This document shows, piece after piece, positions 45,992-54,494 of a DNA stretch of 64,000 nucleotides. Location: assembly GCA_022600195.1 (NCBI GenBank), contig JAHZKX010000084.1:62001-126000 (forward strand). The letters are read 5' to 3'. The DNA comes from Planctomycetota bacterium. Lineage in GTDB: Bacteria > Planctomycetota > Planctomycetia > Planctomycetales > Planctomycetaceae. The number at the start of each line of letters is the position of its first letter. Positions within the stretch are counted from its first letter, which is position 1. Both the position numbers and the translations under genes were made by a program. The notes under the pieces were generated by a model. It was given only the letters and a program-made list of their open reading frames with translations. It was not told the origin of the DNA and ran no database searches.

Positions 45992-47242
45992 ATGCAGGAA
46001 TCAATGGATGCTCAAAGCCGAATTGTCATTACCGGAATCGGCTTGACGTCTCCCAATGGAAACAATCTGGATGAGTTTCGGCAGAACTTGCTGGAAGGCC
46101 GTTCTGGTGTTGTAGATTATAACATTCGGTATATGGGGGATGTGCTTGCCGGGATTTGTGATTTCGACGAATTACGGTATCAAAAGCGAAAAGAAGTTCG
46201 CCGGGGAACAAGAGCAGGGTCCATCGCAGTATATTGTGCGAATGAGGCCGTCAATCAGTCCAATTTGGATTGGGAAAACGTTTCCAAGGATCGTGTCGGT
46301 GTTTATTTGGGGATTACCGAACATGGAAATGTCGAGACTGAGAATGAAGTCTACGAGATTTCCAAGTTTGATTATGATACGAGTGTCTGGTCTCATCATC
46401 ACAACCCAAGAACGGTTGCCAACAATTCCGCTGGTGAAGTCACGCTCAATATGGGTATCACCGGACCTCATTTGACGCTGGGAGCAGCCTGTGCAGCGGG
46501 CAATGCTGGTTTTATTCAAGGCGTGCAGATGCTTCGCCTGAATGAAGTTGATATCGCATTATGTGGCGGCGTTTCTGAAAGTATTCATACGTTTGGTATT
46601 TTTGCCAGTTTTCAGAGTCAGGGTGCATTGGCAACTCACGAAGATCCAACAAAAGCCTGCCGTCCATTTGATGTCAATCGAAATGGTATTGTCGTTGCCG
46701 AAGGCGGAGCCGTTTGTACCCTGGAACGTCTTCCCGATGCCTTAGCTCGCGGCGCCACGATTTATGGGGAAATCGTCGGATATGCAATGAATTCCGATGC
46801 CAGTGATTTTGTGCTTCCCAATGCCACGCGCCAGGCAGAATGTATTCATCTGGCACTCAAGCGGGCTGGTTTAAAGCCCTCTGACATTGATATTCTCAGC
46901 AGTCACGCCACTGCAACAATGCAGGGGGATATTGAAGAAGCCAAAGCATTGGCGCAGGTATTTGGTGATTGTCCCAATCTGGCGATTAACAATACCAAAA
47001 GCTTTATCGGACATGCCATGGGAGCAGCAGGGGCACTCGAAATGCTGGGAAATCTACCCGCGTTTGAAGATCAGATCGCTCATGCTACTTTAAATCTGGA
47101 TGACGTCGATCCCGAATGCAATTTGCCTCAGCTTGTCGCAAATAAACCGCGCCAGATGGAGCGGGTGGAGTGCATTCTGAATAATTCTTTTGGTATGTTG
47201 GGGATTAATTCGGTCCTTATTATCAAAAAGTATTCTGCTTGA
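45992..47242 (+). CDS. Beta-ketoacyl-ACP synthase (KAS II-like)
   Basis: 416 residues with the complete Cys-His-His catalytic set: C167 in GAACAAGN, H305 in SSHATATMQGD and H341 in TKSFIGHAMGAAGAL. It condenses acyl thioesters with malonyl-ACP. Around the Cys (ACAAGN instead of the usual ACATS) and the first His (SHATAT rather than AHGTGT) it departs from housekeeping FabF, suggesting a specialised ketosynthase. It heads a cluster with ACP, two CrtI-like proteins and a dehydratase. Confidence 0.92.
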   Translation: MQESMDAQSRIVITGIGLTSPNGNNLDEFRQNLLEGRSGVVDYNIRYMGDVLAGICDFDELRYQKRKEVRRGTRAGSIAVYCANEAVNQSNLDWENVSKDRVGVYLGITEHGNVETENEVYEISKFDYDTSVWSHHHNPRTVANNSAGEVTLNMGITGPHLTLGAACAAGNAGFIQGVQMLRLNEVDIALCGGVSESIHTFGIFASFQSQGALATHEDPTKACRPFDVNRNGIVVAEGGAVCTLERLPDALARGATIYGEIVGYAMNSDASDFVLPNATRQAECIHLALKRAGLKPSDIDILSSHATATMQGDIEEAKALAQVFGDCPNLAINNTKSFIGHAMGAAGALEMLGNLPAFEDQIAHATLNLDDVDPECNLPQLVANKPRQMERVECILNNSFGMLGINSVLIIKKYSA

Positions 47243-47564
47243 AACAGCCGATTCAAGGTCCCTGTTCTCTGTTCTGAACGTGGTTTCTGTTCCGTTCTCA
47301 GAATGGTTTAGCTCATCGGATCTATCGATTCTGACTGGTTTTTCTGAAAATCTCTGCATTCTCCGGGGTTCAGTCGGTTTAAATCGTTTAGATACCACTC
47401 TATAGTATTCCTTATAAGGGGCGGGTTTTTATAACCCGGCTTCTGGCGAGGAAGTTGTCTGTTTGTTATAAGTGGCTTCCCCTCACAGTATTTCGCAGTG
47501 AAAGTCGTGAGATTCGCTGATGGAAATCGACGTTATAGGATTTTAGAAAGTTTGGAGTTTCTGC
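47243..47564. other. Intergenic region between ketosynthase and ACP genes
   Basis: About 320 bases with no gene. A CGGGTT-TTTAT-AACCCG hairpin lies at 47422-47438, without a following T-run. The gap suggests the ACP gene may have its own promoter. Confidence 0.5.
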
Positions 47565-47828
47565 ATGGCGCCGGAACAAATCAGATCGGTAATCTTGGAT
47601 ATCTTAGCGCGAATTGCTCCCGATGAGGATCTTTCGGAGCTTGATGATAGTGTCCCTTTTCGTGAACAGATGGAATTAGACAGCATGGATTTTCTGGATA
47701 TCGTGATGGAGTTAAGAAAACTCTATCGCGTCCAAATTCCAGAAGAAGACTATGGTGAACTGGTAACGATGGATAGCACTGTTACTTACCTCACACCACT
47801 CCTCAAGGATGCTGAAAGCACCGTCTGA
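47565..47828 (+). CDS. Acyl carrier protein
   Basis: 87 residues, acidic, helical. The phosphopantetheine serine is S40 in ELDSMDFLDIVMELR (DSM in place of the usual DSL). The helix-2 to helix-3 region VQIPEEDYGELVTMDSTVTYL is ACP-like. GGAG precedes the ATG by eight bases. It is probably dedicated to the neighbouring ketosynthase and dehydratase rather than general fatty acid synthesis. Confidence 0.93.
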   Translation: MAPEQIRSVILDILARIAPDEDLSELDDSVPFREQMELDSMDFLDIVMELRKLYRVQIPEEDYGELVTMDSTVTYLTPLLKDAESTV

Positions 47829-47849
47829 GTCACATAAACTCCCCTCGCC

Positions 47850-49235
47850 ATGAGCTACGATTCAATCATCATTGGTGCTGGCCTCTCCGGGTTGGCTGCT
47901 GGAATCCGTTTGGCTTATTACGGGAAGCGTGTCTGTATTCTGGAGAGGCACACCACAATCGGTGGATTGAATTCCTTTTATCGCCTGCGCGGAAGGAATC
48001 ACGATGTTGGTCTGCACGCGGTCACCAATTACTCGCCACCCGGAGGAAAACGGGGACCTCTGAATAAAATTCTCAGGCAGCTCCGTTTTCAATGGGAAGA
48101 CTTTGACTTGAGCCCGCAATGTGGCTCCTCGGTCGTCTTCCCCGGACATACGCTCCGTTTTAATAATCAGTTTGATTATTTTCAAGCACAAATTGCAGAA
48201 CAGTTTCCGCAACAGATTGATGGCTTTCGGCAGCTCGTTACAGAAATCGACGCTCACAATATAGGCGATCTCGGACAACAGTGGATCTCAACACGCGAGC
48301 GGATGGCTGAACGTATTTCTGATCCACTGTTAATCAATATGCTGCTCTGTCCCCTTATGTTTTATGGCAGTCCGTCTGCACACGATATGGACTTCAACCA
48401 GTTTGTCATCATGTTTCGCAGTATCTATCAGGAAGGTTTTGCCCGTCCTTATCAAGGTGTGCGTCTGATTTTGAAGAACCTCACAAAAAAATTCAAAGCC
48501 CTGGGGGGCGAATTGAAGCTTCGCGCCGGGGTCAAACAGTTACTCATTGAAGGCAAAAAAGTCTCGGGTGTCGTACTCGATGATGGTTCGATACTGGAAT
48601 CCCAGAATGTGCTCTCTTCTGCAGGCTCCGCGGAAACACTCCAGATGTGTGACGTAGACGTTCCCCGCGATGATCGATTTACTCCCGGCGATATTTCATT
48701 TGTAGAAACGATATCCGTCCTCGATCAGCAACCGGCGGAATTCGGGCACGACGAAACTATCGTATTCTACAATGACTCGGAAGACTTTTATTATGAACAG
48801 TCAAAAGAGCCAGTCGACCTGCGCAGTGGTATTATCTGCTCGCCTAATAATTTTAAGTACGATCAGCCACTCAAAGAGGGGTCCATTCGCATCACTGCCC
48901 TGGCCAATCCGGATTACTGGATGAGTCTGCCAGAAGAAAAATACATCGAGGAAAAACAGTACTGGTACGAAGAGATCTTGAAGTCATCTATGCGGTTCAT
49001 CCCTGATTTCCGACCCCATGTACTTGACATCGACACCTTTACGCCGAGAACCATCAAAAAATTCACAGGCCATATCAATGGCTGTGTATATGGAGCACCG
49101 CAGAAAATTCTGGATGGCACAACGCCATTCAACAATTTATTCCTCTGTGGAACTGATCAGGGGTTTCTCGGAATTATCGGCTCAATGCTCTCCGGAATCA
49201 GTATTGCTAACCTGCATCTCTTGAATCCGAAATAG
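47850..49235 (+). CDS. CrtI-like FAD-dependent oxidoreductase (desaturase), copy 1
   Basis: 461 residues. The FAD-binding N-terminus SIIIGAGLSGLAAGIRLAYYG is followed by the ILERHTTIGGLNSFY motif of the phytoene-desaturase/CrtI superfamily. The C-terminal dinucleotide motif is LFLCGTDQGFLGIIGSMLSGI. It starts 22 bases after the ACP gene. CrtI-like proteins desaturate or isomerise polyene chains. In this context the substrate could be an ACP-bound acyl chain rather than a carotenoid, but that is an inference. Confidence 0.88.
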   Translation: MSYDSIIIGAGLSGLAAGIRLAYYGKRVCILERHTTIGGLNSFYRLRGRNHDVGLHAVTNYSPPGGKRGPLNKILRQLRFQWEDFDLSPQCGSSVVFPGHTLRFNNQFDYFQAQIAEQFPQQIDGFRQLVTEIDAHNIGDLGQQWISTRERMAERISDPLLINMLLCPLMFYGSPSAHDMDFNQFVIMFRSIYQEGFARPYQGVRLILKNLTKKFKALGGELKLRAGVKQLLIEGKKVSGVVLDDGSILESQNVLSSAGSAETLQMCDVDVPRDDRFTPGDISFVETISVLDQQPAEFGHDETIVFYNDSEDFYYEQSKEPVDLRSGIICSPNNFKYDQPLKEGSIRITALANPDYWMSLPEEKYIEEKQYWYEEILKSSMRFIPDFRPHVLDIDTFTPRTIKKFTGHINGCVYGAPQKILDGTTPFNNLFLCGTDQGFLGIIGSMLSGISIANLHLLNPK

Positions 49236-49483
49236 CGGATTTGTATTTTAAATGATGCTGTACTCTTGCATTATTCCCCACCGAAGAGACTCACTTTATT
49301 CCAGTCTTACGTGCTGAATTGTCACACTTTTGTCACAGAATACTGAATTACTCTCGTTTAGTAGACAAAACACTGGGATTTCGATAAACAGGAAGTGCAA
49401 TGTAAGGGAATCCTGACAGGTATTTTCGGCCTCGCGATCCCTTCTTTTCTCAACTGCTAAACTGAATAAAACGCTGAGTTATT
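49236..49483. other. Intergenic region between the two CrtI-like genes
   Basis: About 250 bases with no gene or clear regulatory structure; the second CrtI-like gene may be independently transcribed. Confidence 0.4.
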
Positions 49484-50911
49484 ATGGCCAAAGATTTTTT
49501 GAAAGATGCAAAAGACGAGTATGATGTCATTGTCATCGGCAGTGGTTTGGCAGGAATGACGTCTGCAAACATTCTCGCCCGTCAGGGCTATTCCGTACTG
49601 CTCCTGGAACATCATTACCAGCTGGGCGGTATGGCTACCTGGTTCAAACGCCAAAATGGTCATATCTTCGATATTTCTCTGCATGGCTTTCCTTATGGAA
49701 TGCTCAAAAGCTGCCGCAAATATTGGACACAGGAAATCGCCGATTCCATCGTTCCCTTAAAAGGCGTACGCTTTAAAAATCCGCAGTTCTCTCTGGAAAC
49801 CTCGTTCAATCGTGAAGATTTCACACAACTCCTGATCGAAAAGTTCGGCATTGAACCGGAAACCGTCAAACGCTTTTTCGATACCGCGCGACAGATGAAT
49901 TTCTTTGACGATCAGGGGAAAACCACACGCGAACTCTTTGAAGAGTTCTTTCCCGGCCGAGACGATGTCGTGCGTCTGCTGATGGAACCCATTTCCTATG
50001 CCAACGGTTCAACGCTCGAAGATCCCGCCATCACTTATGGAATTGTCTTTTCCAACTTCATGCAGAAAGGCGTTTACACATTCCGTGGCGGTACAGATCG
50101 CCTGGTGAAACTCATCAAAGCCGAACTGGAAAACAACGGCGTCGATGTGCGAATTCGAACACAGGTTGAGAAAATCGAAGTCTCTCCCGATCGCAGCGTC
50201 ACCGGTGTCATCGTGAATGGTCGACGCATTGGCTGTAAAGCCATTATGTCGAACTCCAACATCAAAGGCACCATTCTGAATCTTGTCGGCGAAGAACATT
50301 TCGATCCGGAGTTCGTCGAAGAAGCCAAAGCGGTCCGACTCAACAACAGCAGTACTCAGGTTTATATCGCATTGAAACCCGGTGATGAACTCGAATACTG
50401 TGGGGACCTGCTCTTTCACTCGGAACATAATGGCTTTGATATCGAAGCCATGCTCAGTAAAAATGTCAGCAGCCGCACCTTTTCATTCTATTATCCGGAA
50501 ACGCGTCCCGGCAGTGGTCGCTCGCTGATTGTCTCTTCCACAAATGCCAACTTCAGCGACTGGGCCGATCTTCCCGAAGAGCAATACGAAGCCGACAAAA
50601 AACATCTGATCGAAACGACTCTCGATTGTCTCGAACAATACGTACCCGATATTCGTGAACGAGTCGATCATCTCGAAGCATCAACACCGCGCACCTTCCA
50701 ACGTTATACCCAGCATTTGCAGGGCGCTTCGTTTGGAACCAAATTCGAAGGCCTGAAAGTCAGCAAAGAATTGCCCGATCAGATTGCCGGACTTTATCAC
50801 GCCGGTTCTGTTGGCATTATAATGTCCGGTTGGCTGGGTGCTGTGAATTACGGGGTCATCGTCAGTAATGATGTCGATAAATATCTCACCCCTGCAGCCG
50901 CTCGAATCTGA
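49484..50911 (+). CDS. CrtI-like FAD-dependent oxidoreductase (desaturase), copy 2
   Basis: 475 residues, a paralogue of the previous protein. It has [21 protein letters not shown], the [15 protein letters not shown] segment and the C-terminal [22 protein letters not shown]. It is clearly divergent from copy 1, so the two probably catalyse different steps or form a heteromeric enzyme. It is followed 54 bases later by the FabZ-like gene. Confidence 0.88.
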   Translation: MAKDFLKDAKDEYDVIVIGSGLAGMTSANILARQGYSVLLLEHHYQLGGMATWFKRQNGHIFDISLHGFPYGMLKSCRKYWTQEIADSIVPLKGVRFKNPQFSLETSFNREDFTQLLIEKFGIEPETVKRFFDTARQMNFFDDQGKTTRELFEEFFPGRDDVVRLLMEPISYANGSTLEDPAITYGIVFSNFMQKGVYTFRGGTDRLVKLIKAELENNGVDVRIRTQVEKIEVSPDRSVTGVIVNGRRIGCKAIMSNSNIKGTILNLVGEEHFDPEFVEEAKAVRLNNSSTQVYIALKPGDELEYCGDLLFHSEHNGFDIEAMLSKNVSSRTFSFYYPETRPGSGRSLIVSSTNANFSDWADLPEEQYEADKKHLIETTLDCLEQYVPDIRERVDHLEASTPRTFQRYTQHLQGASFGTKFEGLKVSKELPDQIAGLYHAGSVGIIMSGWLGAVNYGVIVSNDVDKYLTPAAARI

Positions 50912-50965
50912 GATACTCACAATTCCGATACCTCCCCAAACAGTTTTCAGAAACGGAACGACACT

Positions 50966-51391
50966 GTGAATCTGGATGAGATCAAAGCCTGCATTCCCCA
51001 CCGTGAACCTTTTTTGTGGTTAGATGAAATCGTCTCGCTGGAAGAAAACGGCATTCACGCCAGAAAAGTCGTTCCCCCCGATCTGGATCTGTTTCGAGGC
51101 CATTATCCCGACCAGCCGATTCTGCCAGGTGTCATTCTTTGTGAAGCCGCCATGCAGGCCTCAGCAGTGTTTATCGCAAAATCAGGTATTGTGGCCGACG
51201 ATAAAATACCAGTCGCCACGCGACTGAATAACACTAAGTTTCGGCGCATGGTCAAACCCGGTGAAACATTGGATATCCATGTGACCCTCTCCGAAAAACT
51301 GGGAGCCGCCTACTTCTTTACCGGCAAGGTCATGGTCGGCAAAGAGACAGCAGCTCGCATGGAGTTTGCTGTTACTGCCACCGACGGGTAA
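50966..51391 (+). CDS. 3-hydroxyacyl-ACP dehydratase (FabZ-like)
   Basis: 141 residues, a hot-dog fold. The N-terminus IPHREPFLWLDEIV is FabZ-like and the active-site helix reads FRGHYPDQPILPGVILCEAAMQ with catalytic H46 and E60 (long run split by description). It removes water from 3-hydroxyacyl-ACP. The GTG start has GGAA eight bases upstream. As last gene of the cluster it completes condensation/dehydration, while a ketoreductase and enoyl reductase are absent here. Confidence 0.92.
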   Translation: MNLDEIKACIPHREPFLWLDEIVSLEENGIHARKVVPPDLDLFRGHYPDQPILPGVILCEAAMQASAVFIAKSGIVADDKIPVATRLNNTKFRRMVKPGETLDIHVTLSEKLGAAYFFTGKVMVGKETAARMEFAVTATDG

Positions 51392-51409
51392 TCAATTCCT
51401 CACAGAATA

Positions 51410-52699
51410 TTACTTCTGTTTGTTTTGAATCCGATACACATGGCTCGGCGTACGCAGAATAATCGACTTGCCGGCAACCGCCAACGAGGAAATACAGCCA
51501 TCATCCAGTTTGTTGGCTGCCAACTCCTCATACTTCTTTCCTGGCTTGATCACGCGTGTCAAACCTGTTTTGTCGGCCATGTAGATCTTGCCGTCTGCAT
51601 AAATCGGCGAGGCAGAAAAAGCACTGCGCGCCATTCGCTCTTTCCAGATCTCTTTTCCCGTCTTGGCGTCCAGGCAGGTGGCAATTCCTTTGTCGTCTAC
51701 CATAATCAACAATCCATCAATCACTAACTGTGAGGGTTTCGAAGGAATCCCCTTTTGCTGAATCCATTTCACATGCGATTCGGTCACATCACCGTTACCA
51801 CCCGGATCGACGGCATACAGGTGCGCTTTACCAAATCCCGTGCCAATATAAATTCGTTCGCCGTCAAACAACGGACGATTCGCAGTAGAATGTTGAGGAT
51901 AATAAAACTTCCAGTAGACTTCACCCGTCATCGGATTATAGGAGAGGGTTGCTTTCGCAGCAGGGCTGATCAACTGCACGCGGCCCTGGTACTCAATGAT
52001 ACGTGGTGTAGCGTACGCCTTTTTGGAATCGCCGTTTCTGGTTTTGTAATCGATCTCGCGATCTTTTTTCCAGACTTCCTTACCCGTCTCCTTGTCCAGC
52101 GCAACGACATACTGATAGTCATAGCCATCAAAATGCAGAAAAAGCAGATTCTTGTAAATGATCGGCGATGAACCAGCACCGCGCCAGTGATTGCACTGAT
52201 AATCACGATGCGACCAGAGCACCTTCGCCGTCTTCGTGTCCAGGCAGGCGGTTCCGTAAGCACCGTAATGAACATACACCCGACCCTCTTCTACCACAGG
52301 CGTACTCGAAGCGTGGGAATTCGAAGGATCAATGTACTGCGGTTTTTCAACATCAAAAATCTTCTTGTCGTGAATGATCTTGCCACTGTTCAAATCCAGA
52401 CAGACCACTGAAAGTTCTTTGCCATTGGGCGTTGCTGTGGTAATCCAGACCTGATCTTTCCAGATCACCGGCGATGACCATCCCCGTCCGTGCACGGCCG
52501 TCTTCCAGACGATGTTTTCTTTCTCACTCCAGGTCACAGGCAAACCGGTCGCCTTCGATGTGCCATCAGCATAAGGTCCACGAAACTGATTCCAGTAAGG
52601 CTCCTCAGCCACAGCTGCACTCGAGATGATCGTTGTGAAAATCATCACAGCCAACAGAGACAAAGCAGAGCAGACACATCGTATGTTCATCGAGGGCAT
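51410..52699 (-). CDS. PQQ-like beta-propeller repeat protein
   Basis: About 429 residues from ATG 52699, chosen because AGGA lies seven bases upstream; the frame is open 26 codons further but without a ribosome site. It has a signal peptide (SALSLLAVMIFTTIISSAAVA) and then about seven PQQ/BamB-like blades with W-containing repeats (IVWKTAVHGRGWSSP, KVLWSHRDYQCNHWRG, GKEVWKKDREIDYK, GKEIWKERMARSAFS). It is a periplasmic protein, common in planctomycetes. No dehydrogenase metal site is evident, so enzymatic function is unproven. Confidence 0.88.
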   Translation of the reverse strand: MPSMNIRCVCSALSLLAVMIFTTIISSAAVAEEPYWNQFRGPYADGTSKATGLPVTWSEKENIVWKTAVHGRGWSSPVIWKDQVWITTATPNGKELSVVCLDLNSGKIIHDKKIFDVEKPQYIDPSNSHASSTPVVEEGRVYVHYGAYGTACLDTKTAKVLWSHRDYQCNHWRGAGSSPIIYKNLLFLHFDGYDYQYVVALDKETGKEVWKKDREIDYKTRNGDSKKAYATPRIIEYQGRVQLISPAAKATLSYNPMTGEVYWKFYYPQHSTANRPLFDGERIYIGTGFGKAHLYAVDPGGNGDVTESHVKWIQQKGIPSKPSQLVIDGLLIMVDDKGIATCLDAKTGKEIWKERMARSAFSASPIYADGKIYMADKTGLTRVIKPGKKYEELAANKLDDGCISSLAVAGKSIILRTPSHVYRIQNKQK

Positions 52700-52878
52700 T
52701 GCTGATTCCTGAATTGAATTATTAAAAAAGTACGGGAAGGCTACTCGGAGTTGATCTGTGCGAATTACAGTTCGCAAAATCAGAAGGCAATATCTAAAGG
52801 AAGTTAAAAAGTAGGCATCATTTCAGACGCCCATTCGATTATAAGAGCCAGCTGGCCTGATGCAATTGTAAAGCACGT

Positions 52879-53400
52879 TCAATCTGTTTCCGGGGAGTCT
52901 TTTCGCACGAACTCCACATCAATGATATCCTCTGGTTTTACGGAAGGGCGCGGCTGTGTCAAGTCCTCAAATCCGGTGTCACCAGATTGAAAGCCAGCAC
53001 CCGCCTGAAAGCTGTTGACTTGAGTTTGAACCTGCATTAGAGCCCGTTTTTTTAACCATTCCCCAATCCGGACTTTCATGATTTCTCGAAATGCCGGAAT
53101 CAGAAAAGCAAAGCCGACCATATCCGTCATGATCCCGGGAGTAATCAAAAAGGCACCCGCGATCAGAATCATCAGGCCATCCAGCACCACCCCCGTGGGT
53201 GGCTGTCCCTGCACCATATGCTGTTGAATCTTCTTCCAGGCCTGCGAACCCTGCTTGCGAGCCAGCCACGCCCCCAGGATTCCCGTGACCACAACCAGAC
53301 CAAACGTAACGGTCGGGCTGGTCAACGAGCTGAACCACAACAGCAGCCACAGCTCTGCCAGAGGAATGATCGTGAATAAAAGAAACAGTCGTAACAGCAC
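52879..53400 (-). CDS. fxsA: FxsA family membrane protein
   Basis: About 173 residues from GTG 53400, which has GGTGA six bases upstream; a TTG at 53406 is also in frame. The FxsA layout is seen: N-terminal helix LLRLFLLFTIIPLAELWLLLW, a second helix VTFGLVVVTGILGAWLARKQG, then GVVLDGLMILIAGAFLITPGIMTD and GFAFLIPAFRE. FxsA is an inner-membrane protein named for suppressing F-plasmid exclusion of phage T7; its native role is poorly known. Confidence 0.88.
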   Translation of the reverse strand: MLLRLFLLFTIIPLAELWLLLWFSSLTSPTVTFGLVVVTGILGAWLARKQGSQAWKKIQQHMVQGQPPTGVVLDGLMILIAGAFLITPGIMTDMVGFAFLIPAFREIMKVRIGEWLKKRALMQVQTQVNSFQAGAGFQSGDTGFEDLTQPRPSVKPEDIIDVEFVRKDSPETD

Positions 53401-53406
53401 AATCAA

Positions 53407-54248
53407 TCACCATATGAATGAAATAAATAATCAGATACATCACAGATCATTCTATACCAAAGCCTGCCTGGAGAACATCCCCACTCCCATACTCTCCCAC
53501 TGAAATATGTCGCCTGAATTTGATCCGGGTTTTTTCTGGAAATTTATGATCACGTCTGGTTGTTTCCCTTCTCGCAATTCATTTACCATTTTTGGCTGAT
53601 TGCTTTAAGTCACTGAATAAACAGCCCTTGACAGCCACTTGCCCTTCGCGAATATGCGTTATAAGCGTCGCGCGCGAGATGGGTTTTATGAGCACTGCTT
53701 TTTACGAACACTGAAGATCTCACTACTATAAAAATCCCTATGTTTTGAAAATCTTCACCTGAAAAAGAGACATCGGTTCCCAATATCTCGTACGTTATCG
53801 ACACGCTTCGGTCACGCTTCGACGCGTTTGAACCACCGTTCAACCACGTATCGACGGATATCAACCACGCTTCGCGCAATAAAACAATCTTGACACCCAG
53901 GTGCCCTTCATCAAAATGAGTAACAGACAATGTCAACAAAAAAATGAACGGCAGGGCGCTAGCCGCCATTAAAAAGCAAAAAACAAGAAAACAGAGAAGC
54001 ATATCGCACACACCTGTAAGTAAAGTAGGGAATGACCCATGTGTCAGCTCGCCAGAGTAAAGACAACTAATGTCCCGTCAGGCATTCACCAACAGGACGT
54101 TTCGTGTCTTTCGTGGTAGAAAAAGAATCCATCACAAATGTCGGCTCTACAAAACCACAAAGAGAGTCTATCCGAAAGTAACAACCACCCTGTAGATGAA
54201 AATCCAGCATTAGTAACAGGCTCAGCATCCAGAGTGGTACTGTTGTTG
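53407..54248. other. Gene-poor scarred region
   Basis: About 840 bases between fxsA and the IS3 remnant. One possible small coding region on the minus strand is listed separately. A similar 33-base segment appears twice (53627-53659 and 53889-53921). The rest shows nothing recognisable. Confidence 0.45.
53610..54002 (-). CDS. Doubtful small membrane protein
   Basis: About 130 codons from ATG 54002 with AGGTG upstream. The N-terminus is a strong hydrophobic helix (MLLCFLVFCFLMAASALPFI), followed by LSVTHFDEGHLGVKIVLL and a polar region. No family is recognised. The 3' part contains a second copy, shifted in frame, of the DNA encoding HFDEGHLGVK, so the frame may be a decayed or duplicated fragment rather than a gene. 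Confidence 0.25.
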   Translation of the reverse strand: MLLCFLVFCFLMAASALPFIFLLTLSVTHFDEGHLGVKIVLLREAWLISVDTWLNGGSNASKRDRSVSITYEILGTDVSFSGEDFQNIGIFIVVRSSVFVKSSAHKTHLARDAYNAYSRRASGCQGLFIQ

Positions 54249-54494
54249 AGTGGCATCCAGGAGGAAACTTCTGTCAAGATCGAAGTGAGAAGAATTGCTG
54301 AATGGAGAAGGCTTCGATGGTTTATGGGAAGCTAAGGTTTTGATAGAACGTTGGCGGAAAGAATATAAAACAATCCGACCACACAGTTCTCTGTGATACC
54401 GGGCTCCGACTCCGGTTCCGGATGCAAAACAGAACAGTCATTGATACATCGGATACTATGTCTTGTGGCTGGTGTCATACTTGGGGGCATGTCA
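54249..54494 (+). mobile_element. 3' remnant of an IS3-family insertion sequence
   Basis: Translation of the plus strand at about 54292-54442 gives ELLNGEGFDGLWEAKV followed by LIERWRKEYKTIRPHSSL, a TGA stop and then YRAPTPVPDA. This is the C-terminal end of an IS3-type (orfB, DDE integrase) transposase, with a stop where family members have Gly. Upstream of about 54290 the frame is broken. The element appears to end at about 54494 with GGGGGCATGTCA, which reads TGACATGCCCCC on the other strand, an IS3-like terminal repeat. The left end is missing. Confidence 0.78.

Noticed and set aside
49484..50911. Carotenoid biosynthesis (crtI) assignment for the two flavoproteins
   Set aside because: No phytoene synthase, cyclase or prenyl synthase is nearby. 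The context is ACP, ketosynthase and dehydratase, so only a CrtI-like label is supported.
54138..54335. 65-codon plus-strand frame
   Set aside because: It overlaps the IS3 remnant in a different frame from the transposase peptide and shows no family features.
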